DNA of 24,492 nt from JBBQSN01 sp038213835. Lineage in GTDB: Bacteria > Actinomycetota > Actinomycetes > Actinomycetales > CAWJMD01. Made by a program: the position numbers and the translations under genes. The notes below the pieces were generated by a model. It saw nothing but the letters and a program-made list of their open reading frames with translations, was not told where the DNA came from and did not search any database. Each line of letters opens with the position of its first letter. Position 1 is the stretch's first letter. Shown here one piece after another: positions 7,249 through 15,332 of this stretch. The stretch lies in contig JBBQSN010000036.1 of the NCBI GenBank assembly GCA_038213835.1, positions 1-24,492 of the forward strand, in the 5' to 3' direction.

Positions 7249-8349
7249 CTAAGAATGGTTCCGCTCGCGCGGTGCGCCGTCCGTCCCGGGGCCCGAGGCG
7301 TCGGTCCGATCGGGACCGGTGTCAGCGGGACGAGGCTGACGTCGCCACACCGAGGTGGCGGTCGACATCTCGGCCTCGTCGGCCACGTGGAACGGCGGGG
7401 TGCCGGCCTCTGCTGCGGGGTCGGTGCCGTCCGGCTGGTGGCTGGTGGCGCGCAGGGAGGCGATGACGGCGACGCTCAGGATCGTGGTGATGACGGCCAG
7501 CGAGATGGTGGTGGGGATGTAGAGGAGGTCCACCTTGAGCAGCATCTTGATGCCGACCCAGATCAGGACCAGGGCGAGGCCGATCTTGAGGTAGACGAAG
7601 CGGTGGATCAGGTCGGCGAGCAGGAAGTACATGGCGCGCAGCCCGAGCAGGGCGAAGGCGTTGGCGGTGAAGACCAGGAAGGGTTCGTCGGTGACGGCGA
7701 AGATGGCTGGGATGGAGTCGACGGCGAAGACGACGTCGGTGACCTCGATGAGGACCAGGACGGCGAGCAGCGGGGTGGCCAGCAGGACGCCGTCGCGGCG
7801 GATGAGGAAGCGTTGGCCGTGGTAGGCGTCGGTCATGGGGACCCAGCGACGGAACAGGCGCAGGGTCAGTGATCGTTCGGGGTCGATGTGCTGGTCGCGC
7901 TGGCGGATCATGCGGTAGCCGGTCCAGATCAGGAACGCCGCGAAGAGGTAGAGCACCCAGCTGAAGTTGGCGATGAGGACGGCGCCGGCGGCGATGAACG
8001 CTCCGCGCAGGATCAGGGCGCCGAGGACGCCGAGGAACAGGACGCGGTGCTGGAGCTGGGGTGGGACGCCGAAGAAGCTGAAGATGATGGCCCAGACGAA
8101 GACGTTGTCGACGGCCAGGGACTTCTCGATGAGGTAGCCGGCGTAGTACTGCTGACCGAGCTCGGCGCCGAAACGGACCCAGACGTAGGCGCCGAACCCG
8201 ACGCCGATGGCGACCCACACGGCCGACCAGGTGGCGGCCTCGCGGACGCCGATGAGGTGTGCGGTGCGGTGCGCGACCAGGTCGACGGCCAGCATGAGCA
8301 GGATGCCGACCAGGACGGCGGCCCACAGGCCGGTGGAGACGTCCATCAT
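7249..8349 (-). CDS. TerC/Alx family integral membrane protein
   Basis: This is a 366-residue membrane protein with about nine helices over residues 5-300, followed by a hydrophilic tail of about 65 residues rich in D, T, P and R. The two duplicated family motifs are present: LIEKSLAVDNVFVWAIIF (Asp81) and LIEVTDVVFAVDSIPAIFAV (Glu202, Asp205, Asp211). These acidic residues are thought to line a metal path. TerC-family proteins include tellurite-resistance TerC and Mn(II) exporters such as Alx/MeeF. The start is ATG 8349, overlapping the stop of the upstream gene as ATGA, with ATG 8346 as an alternative. It is the last gene of a three-gene operon with a USP-like and a baeRF protein, suggesting metal or oxidative-stress homeostasis tied to translation. 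Its substrate is not shown by the sequence. Confidence 0.9.
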   Translation of the reverse strand: MMDVSTGLWAAVLVGILLMLAVDLVAHRTAHLIGVREAATWSAVWVAIGVGFGAYVWVRFGAELGQQYYAGYLIEKSLAVDNVFVWAIIFSFFGVPPQLQHRVLFLGVLGALILRGAFIAAGAVLIANFSWVLYLFAAFLIWTGYRMIRQRDQHIDPERSLTLRLFRRWVPMTDAYHGQRFLIRRDGVLLATPLLAVLVLIEVTDVVFAVDSIPAIFAVTDEPFLVFTANAFALLGLRAMYFLLADLIHRFVYLKIGLALVLIWVGIKMLLKVDLLYIPTTISLAVITTILSVAVIASLRATSHQPDGTDPAAEAGTPPFHVADEAEMSTATSVWRRQPRPADTGPDRTDASGPGTDGAPRERNHS

Positions 8350-9488
8350 CGCAGCGTGAGCGCGACGCCGTCGTGGGAGGCCAGTGCGCCGTCGCGGGCG
8401 AAGGCGACCCAGCCGCCTCTGGCCAGGACGAGCTCGATCAGCTCGTCGACGATGTCGTCGACGACGTCGGGCTCGCCGACCCGGTCGACCGGTCGCAGGG
8501 TGTCGCCGTCGGCGGACAGTCGTGCGGGCACCATCAGGCCCGGCTCGACCACCAGCATCTCCGGGCGCTCCCGTCGCGCAGCGGCCCAGGCGGCCTCTAC
8601 CCCGGTCGCGATCCGGAACTCCGCCTCGCGGCGGGCCAACAGCTCCAGGGCCTCACGCTCGCGGGTGCCGAGGTAGGCCGCGATCACCGGGCGGATGCGG
8701 GATTGGAGGCCCGCCACCGAGGTCGGGACGTCGCTGGTGTTGAGGACGCCGGCCAGGCGTCCGGCGTGCCGTGCGAGGCGCAGGTAGTCCCGCACGACGG
8801 TGCGCGCTCCGAACAGGACCAGCGGGGAGGGGTGCAGCTGCCGGTAGGTGCCCAGCCTGCGGTCCACGGTCTCGAGGAACGTGTGCCGGTCCTCTTCTCG
8901 GCTGCGCGCGGACAGGTCCACCGGTGAGTGCATCGGGAATCCACCGGTGGGTGCCGGGCGCAGCTCGCCGTCGGAGCCGTCCAGCAGCCGCGCCCGGTGC
9001 GTCTCGAGCACCAGGACGAGGTGCCGGGGGGTGCGATGCAGGGCCCGGACCAGGTCGCGGGTCGCGAAGGTGTGGTCGACCACAGCGCGGTCCTGCACGT
9101 CCACGCCCAGGCGCACGACCCGTCCCAGTGCCTGCGAGGCGAACAGGGCCAGTGCCGTGCCGGTGCGGTCGTGGGCTGCTGCGTCGACCAGGTCGTGCAC
9201 GGTCCGCGACAGCTCCGACTCCGGGGCGGCGTGACCGGAGTCGTGCAGGCGGTCCAGTGCCTCGCGGGCCAGGTAGCGCAGTCGCCCCAGGTCGCCGTCG
9301 TCCATCCGCTCGGCCGCCCGCGTCTGCAGCAGCAGGGAGACGCAGGGGTAGCCGCGTACCGTCTGCAGGGCCAGCACGAGCGAGGGCGTGGGTGCCGTCG
9401 CCGTCAGCACGACGCGAGGGTGCGATGTCGTCGCGCCGGGCCCGGCGGGCGGGCGGCCCGTCCCGCCGGCCACGGGTGACGCGCTCAC
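8346..9488 (-). CDS. Bacterial eRF1-like (baeRF family) protein
   Basis: This is a 380-residue cytosolic protein. The N-terminal half contains LQTVRGYPCVSLLLQTRA, FASQALGRVVRLGVDVQDRA and HLVLVLETHRARLLDG, as in the bacterial relatives of archaeo-eukaryotic release factor 1 (baeRF). The C-terminus has EMLVVEPGLMVPARLSADGD followed by DDIVDELIELVLARGGWVAF, the typical closing domain, like the third domain of eRF1/pelota. BaeRF proteins are predicted to act on stalled ribosomes during stress; no biochemical role is proven here. The start is GTG 9488, which overlaps the upstream gene's stop (GTGA). The open frame upstream of it is only antisense-like, low-complexity sequence. It is coupled to TerC by an ATGA overlap, giving a strict operon. 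Confidence 0.8.
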   Translation of the reverse strand: MSASPVAGGTGRPPAGPGATTSHPRVVLTATAPTPSLVLALQTVRGYPCVSLLLQTRAAERMDDGDLGRLRYLAREALDRLHDSGHAAPESELSRTVHDLVDAAAHDRTGTALALFASQALGRVVRLGVDVQDRAVVDHTFATRDLVRALHRTPRHLVLVLETHRARLLDGSDGELRPAPTGGFPMHSPVDLSARSREEDRHTFLETVDRRLGTYRQLHPSPLVLFGARTVVRDYLRLARHAGRLAGVLNTSDVPTSVAGLQSRIRPVIAAYLGTREREALELLARREAEFRIATGVEAAWAAARRERPEMLVVEPGLMVPARLSADGDTLRPVDRVGEPDVVDDIVDELIELVLARGGWVAFARDGALASHDGVALTLR

Positions 9489-10012
9489 AGCCACGACCGG
9501 TAGTCCTGAGACCGGCTGCTGCCCGCCCGGGCCAGCACGGTGATGACGGTCGGAGTCGTGTCGGCAGGGGTCAGGGTGCGGTCGCTCCCGTCGGTCGTGG
9601 GCATCTGCTCGGACACGATGACGCAGGCGGCGGCCCGCTCGCGCGCTGCCACCAGGACCCGGTCCCACAGGTCGGCAGGCCGCTGCGAGATCCGGCGGGG
9701 CACGCTCAGCTCGTCGATCTCGACGTGCGTCTGCGATCGGGTCGACAGCCACGCCATCACCTGGCGGCGGCGTTGCCGTCGCGCCGCCACGACCGGGGCG
9801 TCCGTGCTGAACCCGAGTCGCGGCCGCACCAGCAGCACGCGCAGCGGGCGCCCGTCCACGACCGAGACCATCTGCGCGTACGCCAGCACGGCCTGGGCGT
9901 GCGACGCATCCAGCTGCGAGGCCCCATCCAGGACGGCCAGCACAGCGCCGCGATCGCCACCGGCGAAGGCCCCGTGACCCGCCGTTCCTCTCTGTTGCAG
10001 CACCGTGGACAT
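9485..10012 (-). CDS. Small USP-like hypothetical protein
   Basis: This is a 175-residue soluble protein and the first gene of the operon with baeRF and terC. The start is ATG 10012, preceded by a strong GAGGAGGA with a 4-5 base spacer. The fold suggested by the sequence is alternating alpha/beta: GAVLAVLDGASQLDASHAQA, then LRVLLVRPRLGF and VLVAARERAAACVIVSEQM. This resembles universal-stress-protein or nucleotide-binding flavodoxin-like domains, but the usual UspA G-2x-G-9x-G(S/T) ATP loop is not clear. The family is therefore uncertain and no ligand can be assigned. The GTGA overlap with the baeRF gene indicates equal production of both proteins. Confidence 0.7.
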   Translation of the reverse strand: MSTVLQQRGTAGHGAFAGGDRGAVLAVLDGASQLDASHAQAVLAYAQMVSVVDGRPLRVLLVRPRLGFSTDAPVVAARRQRRRQVMAWLSTRSQTHVEIDELSVPRRISQRPADLWDRVLVAARERAAACVIVSEQMPTTDGSDRTLTPADTTPTVITVLARAGSSRSQDYRSWL

Positions 10013-10030
10013 GGTTCCTCCTCGGACTAG

Positions 10031-10064
10031 ATACGAAGTTCAATTAGAGAAACACAGTTCGTAT
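10031..10064. promoter_or_regulatory. Inverted-repeat operator in AT-rich divergent promoter
   Basis: ATACGAA (10031-10037) and TTCGTAT (10058-10064) are perfect 7-bp arms separated by 20 bases. They lie in a conspicuously AT-rich island between the USP-like/baeRF/terC operon and the winged-helix regulator. The centre-to-centre distance of 27 bp is about 2.5 helical turns. The likely binder is the adjacent regulator; this is inferred from position. Confidence 0.5.
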
Positions 10065-10067
10065 ATT
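10039..10067 (+). promoter_or_regulatory. Candidate sigma-A promoter for the winged-helix regulator
   Basis: TTCAAT (-35, 10039-10044), a 17-base spacer and TATATT (-10, 10062-10067) precede the GTG at 10106. The right arm of the inverted repeat overlaps the -10 box, so a bound regulator would block it. On the minus strand a perfect TTGACA lies at 10075-10070, but no good -10 box stands at the right distance, so the promoter of the minus operon is unresolved. Confidence 0.4.
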
Positions 10068-10105
10068 GCTGTCAAGGGCGCCGGCGTTCGGCTACGGTCG
10101 GGGTC

Positions 10106-10396
10106 GTGGACAAGCCGCGATGGACCTTTCTCACCAACCATGCTCACGTGCTGGTGTGCATCGCGCGCGATCCCGAGGTGCGCCTCCGCGACGTGGCGGA
10201 GCAGGTCGGGATCACCGAGCGCGCCGCGCAGATGGCGGTGGCCGACCTCGAGGAGGGCGGGTACCTGCGCCGAGAGCGGGTCGGCCGGCGCAACCACTAC
10301 CACCTGACCGGGCGGACGAGGCTGCGGCACCCGCTGGAACGGCACGTCAGTGTCCGCGAGCTGCTGGATCTCGTGGTGAATCGCGCTGCGCGGTAG
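10106..10396 (+). CDS. Small winged helix-turn-helix transcriptional regulator (MarR/ArsR-like)
   Basis: This is a 96-residue single-domain DNA-binding protein. TNHAHVLVCIARDPEVRLRD followed by VAEQVGITERAAQMAVADLE forms helices 1-3 of a winged helix. The wing is GGYLRRERVGRRNHYHLTG, and LRHPLERHVSVRELLDL forms a C-terminal helix. There is no sensor domain or cysteine/histidine metal site, so the effector is unknown. The start is GTG 10106, preceded by a GGGGT motif. Such small regulators are common in actinobacteria. It is divergent from the USP-like/baeRF/terC operon across a palindromic promoter region, making it the prime candidate regulator of that operon and of itself. Confidence 0.8.
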   Translation: MDKPRWTFLTNHAHVLVCIARDPEVRLRDVAEQVGITERAAQMAVADLEEGGYLRRERVGRRNHYHLTGRTRLRHPLERHVSVRELLDLVVNRAAR

Positions 10397-10492
10397 CACC
10401 AGGGCACGGCGTCACGCGTCGGTCGATGTGGCGATCGGGTGGCCAGCGGCACGAGCGCTCAGGGTCGGTGGGCGCCACGTCGACAAGGTCGG

Positions 10493-12256
10493 ATGGACAC
10501 GAAGGCGCCGGCGGTGGCGGCTGGGGTCGCCGTCGCCCTGATGTGCGCCTTCTTCCTCACCGGCGGTGTGGCGCAGCAGGGGGTCTACCACCTGCTGTCA
10601 GGTGCCTCGGCCGCCGCCGTGGTGTGGGGCGTGCACCGGAACCGCCCCGAGCGCCGCACCCCCTGGGCTCTGCTCGCGTCCGGGCTGGTGGTGATGACCG
10701 CCGCCGACGTCTGCGGGGACCTGCTGCGCGCCGGTGTCGCGCTCACGCCGGCGGCTCCCTCGGTCCTGTACCTGGCGGCGTGGCTGCTGCTCATCCAGGC
10801 GGTCCGCGGCTTCGCGCGGGCCAGGGTCCCTGGCGGCGACCGCGACGCCATGCTGGACGCCGTCGCGGTGGTGATCGCCGTGGCCCTGGTGCTGTGGGGG
10901 GTTCTGCTGGACCCCGCCCTGCGCGAGCAGGGGGCTGCGGCGGTGCCGTCCGCGTCCATCGCGGTCTTCCCCCTGGCCCAGGCCGGGCTGCTCGCGCTGT
11001 ACCTGCGGCTGCTGTTCGCAGGAGCCGGACGCCTGTGGTCGGCGTGGCTGCTGTGCCTGGGCGGAGGAGTCGGCGGGCTGCTGGGCAGCTCGGCGTACGT
11101 GGTGCTGACCGCCACCGGTGGGTACCACGCCGGGGCGTGGAACAACGCGTTGTGGATGATCGCCTACGCGGCGCCCGGCGTGGCTGCCCTGTGTCGGGAC
11201 ATGACCGAGCTGACGCGTCCGGTCGAGACGGGAGTCCCGTTGTCGACCCCGCGCTGGCTCGTCCTGGCGGCCGCGTTGATCGCCACCACGGCGACCGCGT
11301 GCTTCTCCGCGACGCACGTCAGCGACCTGCAGCTGTTCGCCGTCGCCATCCCCGTCCCGCTGCTGGTCCTGTGGCGCCTTCGCCGGGTCCTGGACGACAA
11401 GGACGCGGCCGTCGCCCGGGCCGAGCAGGAAGCGTCGCGGCACGCCCTGGTCGCGGACATCGGCCAGCAGGCCATCGCCCAGGACGCCGGCGTCGACCTG
11501 GTCGCGGACGCCTGCGCCCGTCTGGGCGGCGTCTTCGGAGTCGCGGTCACGGTCGTCGACGAGGACCACTCAGCGGTGCAGGAGGACGGCGAATCCCGGG
11601 TCCTCAGCGTCGCTGTGGGGGCCGACCACGAGCCACGGCGATGGCTGCGGCTGGAAGCCCCTGAGGGGCGGAGCTGGACGGCCAGTGACCTGGCGCTCGC
11701 GCACAGCATCGCGAACATCCTGACCACGACCTCGGCCCGATACGCGTACCACGAACGCGTTCGGTGGACGGCCGGTCATGACCAGCTGACCGGACTGGCC
11801 AACCGCCGCGAGCTGATGACCCAGCTCCACGACCGGGTCTGCGCTCCAGCCGCCGGCCCGGTGACCCTGATCTTCCTCGATCTCAACAGGTTCAAGCAGA
11901 TCAACGACACTCATGGCCACGCGGCCGGCGACGCCGTCCTCATCGAGGTCTCCCGTCGCCTCGAGCGCGCCGTCCGGCAGGACGACCTGGTGGCGCGGCT
12001 GGCGGGCGACGAGTTCGTCATCCTCTGCTCGGCACCGCGCATGGCCGGCTGCGAGGACCCGGCACTGGTGGCGGCCCGCGTGCGGAAGGCCCTGACCCGA
12101 CCCATGCCGTACGCCGGCAAGAGGCTGCACGTCACGGCCAGCATCGGGGTCGCTGTCCACCGCCCGGGCCAGGGCCCTGACGAGCTCCTGCGCTCCGCAG
12201 ACTTCCTGATGTACCAGGACAAGGCCGGCGACCAGGGCATGCAGGCCCGCGCCTGA
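10493..12256 (+). CDS. Membrane-anchored diguanylate cyclase (GGDEF domain, AGDEF variant)
   Basis: This 587-residue protein begins at ATG 10493 (AAGG about 5 bases upstream). Residues 1-300 hold 8-9 hydrophobic helices forming a membrane sensor of no named type. A linker with a helix rich in A/E (DDKDAAVARAEQEASRHALV) leads to a degenerate GAF-like region at about 320-425. The C-terminal GGDEF domain starts at GHDQLTGLANRRELM. It has the FLDLNRFKQINDTHGHAAGD nucleotide and metal segment, the product-inhibition site RQDD (R495-D498) exactly five residues before the signature, and the signature AGDEF (504-508). First-position Ala variants are active in some characterised enzymes, so c-di-GMP synthesis is plausible but not certain. 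There is no EAL or HD-GYP partner in the window. Confidence 0.88.
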   Translation: MDTKAPAVAAGVAVALMCAFFLTGGVAQQGVYHLLSGASAAAVVWGVHRNRPERRTPWALLASGLVVMTAADVCGDLLRAGVALTPAAPSVLYLAAWLLLIQAVRGFARARVPGGDRDAMLDAVAVVIAVALVLWGVLLDPALREQGAAAVPSASIAVFPLAQAGLLALYLRLLFAGAGRLWSAWLLCLGGGVGGLLGSSAYVVLTATGGYHAGAWNNALWMIAYAAPGVAALCRDMTELTRPVETGVPLSTPRWLVLAAALIATTATACFSATHVSDLQLFAVAIPVPLLVLWRLRRVLDDKDAAVARAEQEASRHALVADIGQQAIAQDAGVDLVADACARLGGVFGVAVTVVDEDHSAVQEDGESRVLSVAVGADHEPRRWLRLEAPEGRSWTASDLALAHSIANILTTTSARYAYHERVRWTAGHDQLTGLANRRELMTQLHDRVCAPAAGPVTLIFLDLNRFKQINDTHGHAAGDAVLIEVSRRLERAVRQDDLVARLAGDEFVILCSAPRMAGCEDPALVAARVRKALTRPMPYAGKRLHVTASIGVAVHRPGQGPDELLRSADFLMYQDKAGDQGMQARA

Positions 12257-12394
12257 GCTCGAGGAGCTGCTCGGCGTGGCGAGCATCCGCGCGAGGGGGC
12301 GACGTCGCCGTGACCAGGGTGGTCCCGTCCCGCGCGACCTGCGCCGATGGACTGCTCCCCGACCAGATGTTGCCACCTGCCTGTCGACGACCCG

Positions 12395-13255
12395 TTACAG
12401 GTCCTTGCGGGCGAACGACGTCGCTGCCAGGCCCCACACCATCGCCACCCACAGGGCGGCCCACGCCAGGTACGCAACGGTCAGCGGTGCCGAGGCCAGG
12501 AAGGGGAAGGCCTCGACGTCGGTCGCTCCGAACGTGGCGAAGACGGAGGGGTCCTGCAGCCCGTGCATCGCGCCCTGCCACAGCCCGTCGGTGGGCATCA
12601 GCACGCGCGACACCGTCCCCACGCGGCCGACCGCCTCGTTGCCGAGCCCCTGCCCGACCCCGCCGACGACGCCTGCGACCCAGGTGGTGCAGAACAGGCC
12701 GACGGCCACGACCCCTGAGGCCATCGGCGACACCGTGGTGGACAGCAGCACCGCGAGGGTCAGCAGGGCGGTCGTCTGGGCCGCCAGCAGCGCCAGAGCG
12801 GCGACCGGGTCCGGCGGCCAGTAGTCGACCGTCGCCCGGACGACGAGGATCTGTGCCGTCCCGGCGATGACGACGAAGCCGGTCCCGAACGCCACCAGCC
12901 CCAGCCACTTCCCCAGCAGGAACGCCGATCGGCGCACCGGGCGGGCCAGCACCGCCAGGGCGATGCCCGATTCCGTCTCGCCGGCGACCGACGGGCCGGC
13001 GAGGAAGGCGGTGCCGAGCGCGGCGATGAGGCTGTATCCGAACATCACCAGGTTGAGCACGATGGACGCCGTCAGGCGAGCCTCACCGCTGGTCAGGGCG
13101 CTGCCGTCGGACTCAGCCGCGAGGCGCGAGAAGCCCCAGCCGCTCAGGGCGAGCAGCACGAGGGTGAGGGCGCCGAGGGCCAGCACCACGCGTCGGCGGT
13201 ACGCCTCGCGCACGGTGAGCGCGGCGATCGTCGTGACGGTGCGGACGGTGGTCAT
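12395..13255 (-). CDS. ABC transporter permease (ABC-2/NosY type)
   Basis: This is a 286-residue permease with six hydrophobic segments. The N-terminus TIAALTVREAYRRRVVLALG is the typical amphipathic start of NosY-like ABC-2 permeases. The FLAGPSVAGETESGIALAVL loop, followed by LARPVRRSAFLLGKWLGL, is the family's cytoplasmic coupling segment (E-T/R-G and RPV-R motifs). The start is ATG 13255, overlapping the ATPase stop as ATGA. It pairs with the ATPase to form an exporter. It is the last gene of the sigma / anti-sigma / ABC operon and converges on the diguanylate cyclase. The cargo is not indicated by sequence; related systems export peptides, antibiotics or assist metalloenzyme maturation. 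Confidence 0.88.
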   Translation of the reverse strand: MTTVRTVTTIAALTVREAYRRRVVLALGALTLVLLALSGWGFSRLAAESDGSALTSGEARLTASIVLNLVMFGYSLIAALGTAFLAGPSVAGETESGIALAVLARPVRRSAFLLGKWLGLVAFGTGFVVIAGTAQILVVRATVDYWPPDPVAALALLAAQTTALLTLAVLLSTTVSPMASGVVAVGLFCTTWVAGVVGGVGQGLGNEAVGRVGTVSRVLMPTDGLWQGAMHGLQDPSVFATFGATDVEAFPFLASAPLTVAYLAWAALWVAMVWGLAATSFARKDL

Positions 13256-14253
13256 CGGGTCTTCTCCGCCCGGGCGTCCGCGCCCTCGCGCAGGATGCCG
13301 AGGAGGCGCTCCTCCAGGCTGATCCTGCCCGGGACCACGGCGTGGACCTTGGTGCCGTGGGAGACCAGGGCGCGGACCAGGTCCGGGACGGCGGTGCCGA
13401 GGTCGTCTGCCGGGAGCGCGACCGCGTACCAGTCGCCCTCCCGCTCGGACCTGCCCGTGGCCTGCAGCAGCTCCTGCGCGGAGGGCGACACGTCGGTGAG
13501 CTGCAGTCGGAGCTCGCGCTGGCCGAGGAGCTCGGCGAGCGTGCCCGCCGCGGCGACGCGTCCACGGTCCAGGATGACCACCCGGTCACAGACCCGTTCG
13601 ACCTCGCCGATGAGATGGGAGTTCAGCAGCACGGCAACCCCCTGCGCCTTCAGCCTGAGCACGATGTCGCGTACGTCGGCGCGACCGAGCGGGTCCAACG
13701 CGCTGGTCGGCTCGTCCAGGACCACCAGGTCCGGGCGGCACACCAGGGCGACAGCGAGACCGAGACGTTGCTGCATCCCCTTGGAGAAGCCGCCGAGGCG
13801 GTCCCTGGCCCGGCCGCCGAGGCCGACCAGGTCGAGGCACTCGCGCCGGTCCTCGACGGGGACGTCGATCCCGGACAGGCGCACGTGCAGGGCCAGCACC
13901 TCCATCGGGGTCAGCCAGGGCTGGTACCGGAACAGCTCCGGCAGGTACCCCACGCGTGCCCGGGCGGACGGGTCGGTCGCGGGCCGTCCCAGCAGCACGA
14001 CCTCACCGGCGTCGGCGTGGACCAGGCCGAGCAGGACCTTGATCACGGAGGTCTTGCCCGCGCCGTTCGGACCGAGCAGCCCGACGACCTCGCCGCGTCC
14101 GACCTCGAAGGACACGTCGTCGACAGCCACCTGCCGGCCGTAGGTCTTGCGCAGCCCGGAGCACCACGCGGCGGGAGCCGTCGGCCCGGTCAGCTGCTGT
14201 CCGTCAGCACCGGTGTCGTCGCGCGGGCTGCCGAGCGTCTGGGCCGACGTCAC
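13252..14253 (-). CDS. ABC transporter ATP-binding protein
   Basis: This is a 333-residue ATPase with all ABC motifs: Walker A GPNGAGKT (61-68), YLPE in place of a Q-loop (103-106), the signature FSKGMQQR (156-163, the form usual in drug/peptide exporters), Walker B LVVLDE (176-181) and the switch His213 in NSHLIGE. About 30 hydrophilic residues precede the domain, and an accessory C-terminal domain of about 90 residues (RLQLTDVSPSAQELL to SLEERLLGILREG) follows, as in exporters of the CcmA/DrrA type. The start is GTG 14253, overlapping the anti-sigma stop as GTGA, and its own stop overlaps the permease ATG. It energises the downstream permease. Confidence 0.93.
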   Translation of the reverse strand: MTSAQTLGSPRDDTGADGQQLTGPTAPAAWCSGLRKTYGRQVAVDDVSFEVGRGEVVGLLGPNGAGKTSVIKVLLGLVHADAGEVVLLGRPATDPSARARVGYLPELFRYQPWLTPMEVLALHVRLSGIDVPVEDRRECLDLVGLGGRARDRLGGFSKGMQQRLGLAVALVCRPDLVVLDEPTSALDPLGRADVRDIVLRLKAQGVAVLLNSHLIGEVERVCDRVVILDRGRVAAAGTLAELLGQRELRLQLTDVSPSAQELLQATGRSEREGDWYAVALPADDLGTAVPDLVRALVSHGTKVHAVVPGRISLEERLLGILREGADARAEKTR

Positions 14254-15332
14254 CGCAAGCCCCGCGCCACCGACAGCACCTCCTCTGAGTCCACCGACCC
14301 CGCGACGAGGGTGACGAGACCGTCGTCGACCCAGACGACGGCGGCGAACGCCTTGTTGCGGGTCACCAGCAGGGTGGCGGGTGCCGCGCCGACCTCGGTC
14401 GCCGTCGCGGTGACCTGGTCCGCCGGGACGGGCAGTGGAAGGGTCGAGCCGTCTGCGGTGAACGTGCGCAGCTGCTCGGCCACGTCGGGCGGCAGGCCCG
14501 GCACGGCGAGCAGGTAGTCGCGCAGGTCCTCGAACGCGAGCCCGGTGGAGGACGCCGTCGGCGCCACCACCCGCCCGACGACAAGTGCCGGCGCTCCGGC
14601 GTCGGAGGTCCACAGCTGGGCGACACCCGGACCGGCGACCATCCGCACGGAGCTGCCGTCGAGGCCGGGCGGCGGCGGCGGCAACGCTTCCCCGACCTTC
14701 GCGGCGGCCTCGGCCGCGCGGTCGGTGGAGAACGTGAACGTGGCGCTGACCTGGTCGCCCACCTGGTAGGTCGGCTCCCCGTCGACCCCGCGCGGGAGGT
14801 CTCCGACCGTCGGCACGCTCAGACCGCTCAGCGCTTCTGCCGTCGATGCGTCCCGGGCCTCGCGGAGGTGGGGCTGCTGGGTGATCTCGAGGTCGCCGTA
14901 CGCGCTCAGGTCGGGCAGGGCCACGAGGTCGGCCGCGCTGATGCTGATCGCCTCGACCCGCTCCGTCCGGAAGATCGTGAACCAGTCGTTGGCCGCCGCC
15001 GTGCCCGCACCCCCGAGCACGACGACGAAGGCCAGGGCGGCGACCGAGGGACGCCGCAGGAACGAGGACACCTTCCCCCGCGGGTGCACCGGCGTCCGGC
15101 TGGCACTCCTGGGCGTGGGTGCCGCGGACAGGCGGCGTCGTGCCCGCTCGAGGTCGAGGTCGGCGGCAGAGGCGCCCGGGAGCGCCGCCCGGACGAGGTC
15201 GGCGTCACGACGCACGACGTCCAGCGTGGCGTGGCACGTGGCGCAGTCGTGCACGTGCTGGCGGTCGGACACCGCCACCCCGGACGGCTCGTCGAGCAGG
15301 CGGCGCAGCACACCTTCAGTGGGATGACGCAT
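14250..15332 (-). CDS. Membrane-anchored anti-sigma factor with zinc-binding ZAS-type N-terminus
   Basis: This is a 360-residue protein. The cytoplasmic N-terminus has H26-xxx-C30-xx-C33 (HVHDCATC), the zinc-associated anti-sigma motif that holds ECF sigma factors inactive. A single membrane helix (SVAALAFVVVLGGAGTAAA, about 95-113) leads to an extracytoplasmic domain of about 245 residues. That domain ends in TLLVTRNKAFAAVVWVDDG, resembling DUF4367-like sensor domains. Its first 17 bases overlap the sigma gene, and its stop overlaps the ATPase start, so the four genes are co-translated. It most likely senses an envelope or extracellular signal and releases the sigma factor. Whether this requires proteolysis cannot be seen. 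Confidence 0.87.
   Translation of the reverse strand: MRHPTEGVLRRLLDEPSGVAVSDRQHVHDCATCHATLDVVRRDADLVRAALPGASAADLDLERARRRLSAAPTPRSASRTPVHPRGKVSSFLRRPSVAALAFVVVLGGAGTAAANDWFTIFRTERVEAISISAADLVALPDLSAYGDLEITQQPHLREARDASTAEALSGLSVPTVGDLPRGVDGEPTYQVGDQVSATFTFSTDRAAEAAAKVGEALPPPPPGLDGSSVRMVAGPGVAQLWTSDAGAPALVVGRVVAPTASSTGLAFEDLRDYLLAVPGLPPDVAEQLRTFTADGSTLPLPVPADQVTATATEVGAAPATLLVTRNKAFAAVVWVDDGLVTLVAGSVDSEEVLSVARGLR

Noticed and set aside
9489..10043. Upstream extension of the baeRF frame
   Set aside because: It overlaps the USP-like gene in another frame and is Arg/Gly-rich without motif; the GTGA overlap at 9488 sets the start.
10066..11664. 532-codon plus frame overlapping the winged-helix and diguanylate cyclase genes
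   Set aside because: It is a shadow frame with compositionally biased sequence.
12298..12309. GGCGACGTCGCC perfect 12-bp palindrome between converging genes
   Set aside because: It has no loop and no U tract, and its length is expected by chance in GC-rich sequence, so neither a terminator nor an operator is supported.
13342..14517. 391-codon plus frame opposite the ABC ATPase
   Set aside because: It is an antisense artefact; the minus strand carries all ABC motifs.
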